NCBI GenBank assembly: GCA_949299435.1
Contig: CASGAK010000190.1
Coordinates: 1 to 5,695, forward strand
Reading direction: 5' to 3'
Origin: an uncultured bacterium
GTDB taxonomy: Bacteria; Cyanobacteriota; Vampirovibrionia; Gastranaerophilales; Gastranaerophilaceae
Length of the DNA: 5,695 bases
Shown here: one piece after another, positions 5,410 to 5,695 of the stretch
How the letters are laid out: every line of letters begins with the position of its first letter
How positions within the stretch are numbered: the first letter of the stretch is position 1
Position numbers and translations under genes: made by a program
Notes under the pieces: model-generated
The model's input: only the letters and a program-made list of their open reading frames with translations
Told to the model about the DNA's origin: nothing
The model's database searches: none

Positions 5410-5695
5410 CCAAGGATAATCATCAGAAATTTTCCAGCCATCAAGCATAATTAAAAGAGAACAGGCATCTCCAGCTGTAAAACCAAACTGATTTAAATCT
5501 CCGGGCTCTGTCGTACAAGCTCCTTTATGCGGGGATAGAAGATACTCCCGATTTTTATTCTCTGGTGAATTATGAGACCATAGAGTGTTTTCATCGCTTC
5601 GATCTGCACCTAAAGTAAAGCCGTAAGTCTTGGTAATAGACATTCTAAAAACATCTCTTCCTACTACGTTAGGTCCGTTTACGCCGTTTATATCA
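5395..5695 (-). CDS. C-terminal part of a pilin/pseudopilin-like protein, 5' end outside window
   Basis: The frame is open to the window edge, so the ATG at 5643 is probably internal; 99 residues are visible and the N-terminal prepilin signal and helix cannot be seen. The visible part begins with DINGVNGPNVVGRDVF, a D-x-N-G-x2-G-P-N-x2-G-x-D-x-F pattern that I associate with C-terminal domains of pilin-like proteins carrying a prepilin cleavage site; the Asp/Asn-rich loop could bind calcium. Two cysteines (visible residues 60 and 78) may form the loop disulfide common in pilins. The end, GWKISDDYPW plus a short basic tail, is rich in aromatics. Expected role: surface or type IV pilus/type II secretion-like fibre component, exported. 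Identification rests on pattern memory without the diagnostic N-terminus, so it is moderate. Confidence 0.6.
   Translation of the reverse strand, partial: DINGVNGPNVVGRDVFRMSITKTYGFTLGADRSDENTLWSHNSPENKNREYLLSPHKGACTTEPGDLNQFGFTAGDACSLLIMLDGWKISDDYPWNYKK

Noticed and set aside
1..5695. A defence, mobile-element or otherwise novel multi-gene system
   Set aside because: Apart from the SNF2 ATPase, all recognisable genes are housekeeping or surface proteins; no transposase, integrase, CRISPR repeat, toxin-antitoxin pair or RNA gene can be supported.

Overview
The window is AT-rich bacterial DNA. Every gene that can be supported lies on the minus strand, so transcription runs from high to low coordinates. 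Stop codons TAA, TGA and TAG are each used once as true stops, which fits the standard bacterial code. The best guess for the source is a non-photosynthetic relative of cyanobacteria (Vampirovibrionia/Melainabacteria, Gastranaerophilales type). This rests on three things: low GC, a cyanobacterial/plant-like GGPP-synthase sequence next to a 'divergent PAP2' (DUF212) gene, and a pilin-like protein tail of a style I associate with those genomes. It is inference only, and an AT-rich Firmicute is not excluded.

Layout from right to left (direction of transcription): (1) 5695-5395, the C-terminal end of a pilin/pseudopilin-like secreted protein, with its N-terminus outside the window. (2) 5367-4372, rsgA, a circularly permuted GTPase for 30S ribosome assembly. 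(3) 4382-3477, a short-chain trans-prenyl diphosphate synthase of FPP/GGPP type, overlapping rsgA by 11 bases with its own Shine-Dalgarno inside rsgA. (4) A 182/194-base AT-rich gap with palindromes and a good promoter. (5) 3294-2830, a small membrane protein of the divergent PAP2 family. (6) A 112-base gap with a weak candidate promoter. (7) 2717-1, a large SWIM-zinc-finger SNF2 ATPase, cut by the window edge before its second RecA-like lobe. No gene-free stretch exceeds 300 bases. I see no tRNA, rRNA, CRISPR array, insertion sequence or prophage gene.

Functionally, rsgA and the prenyl synthase look like one translationally coupled unit. The prenyl synthase makes C15/C20 diphosphates that feed lipid-carrier and quinone synthesis, and the neighbouring PAP2-like membrane protein is a plausible but unproven phosphatase for such lipids. 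The SNF2 protein looks like a separate transcription unit. The region reads mostly as ordinary housekeeping sequence. The points most worth checking are in its control: rsgA appears to be transcribed from an extended -10 promoter whose predicted start is the A of its ATG (a leaderless mRNA), and a 14-bp perfect palindrome sits just upstream of the PAP2-gene promoter.
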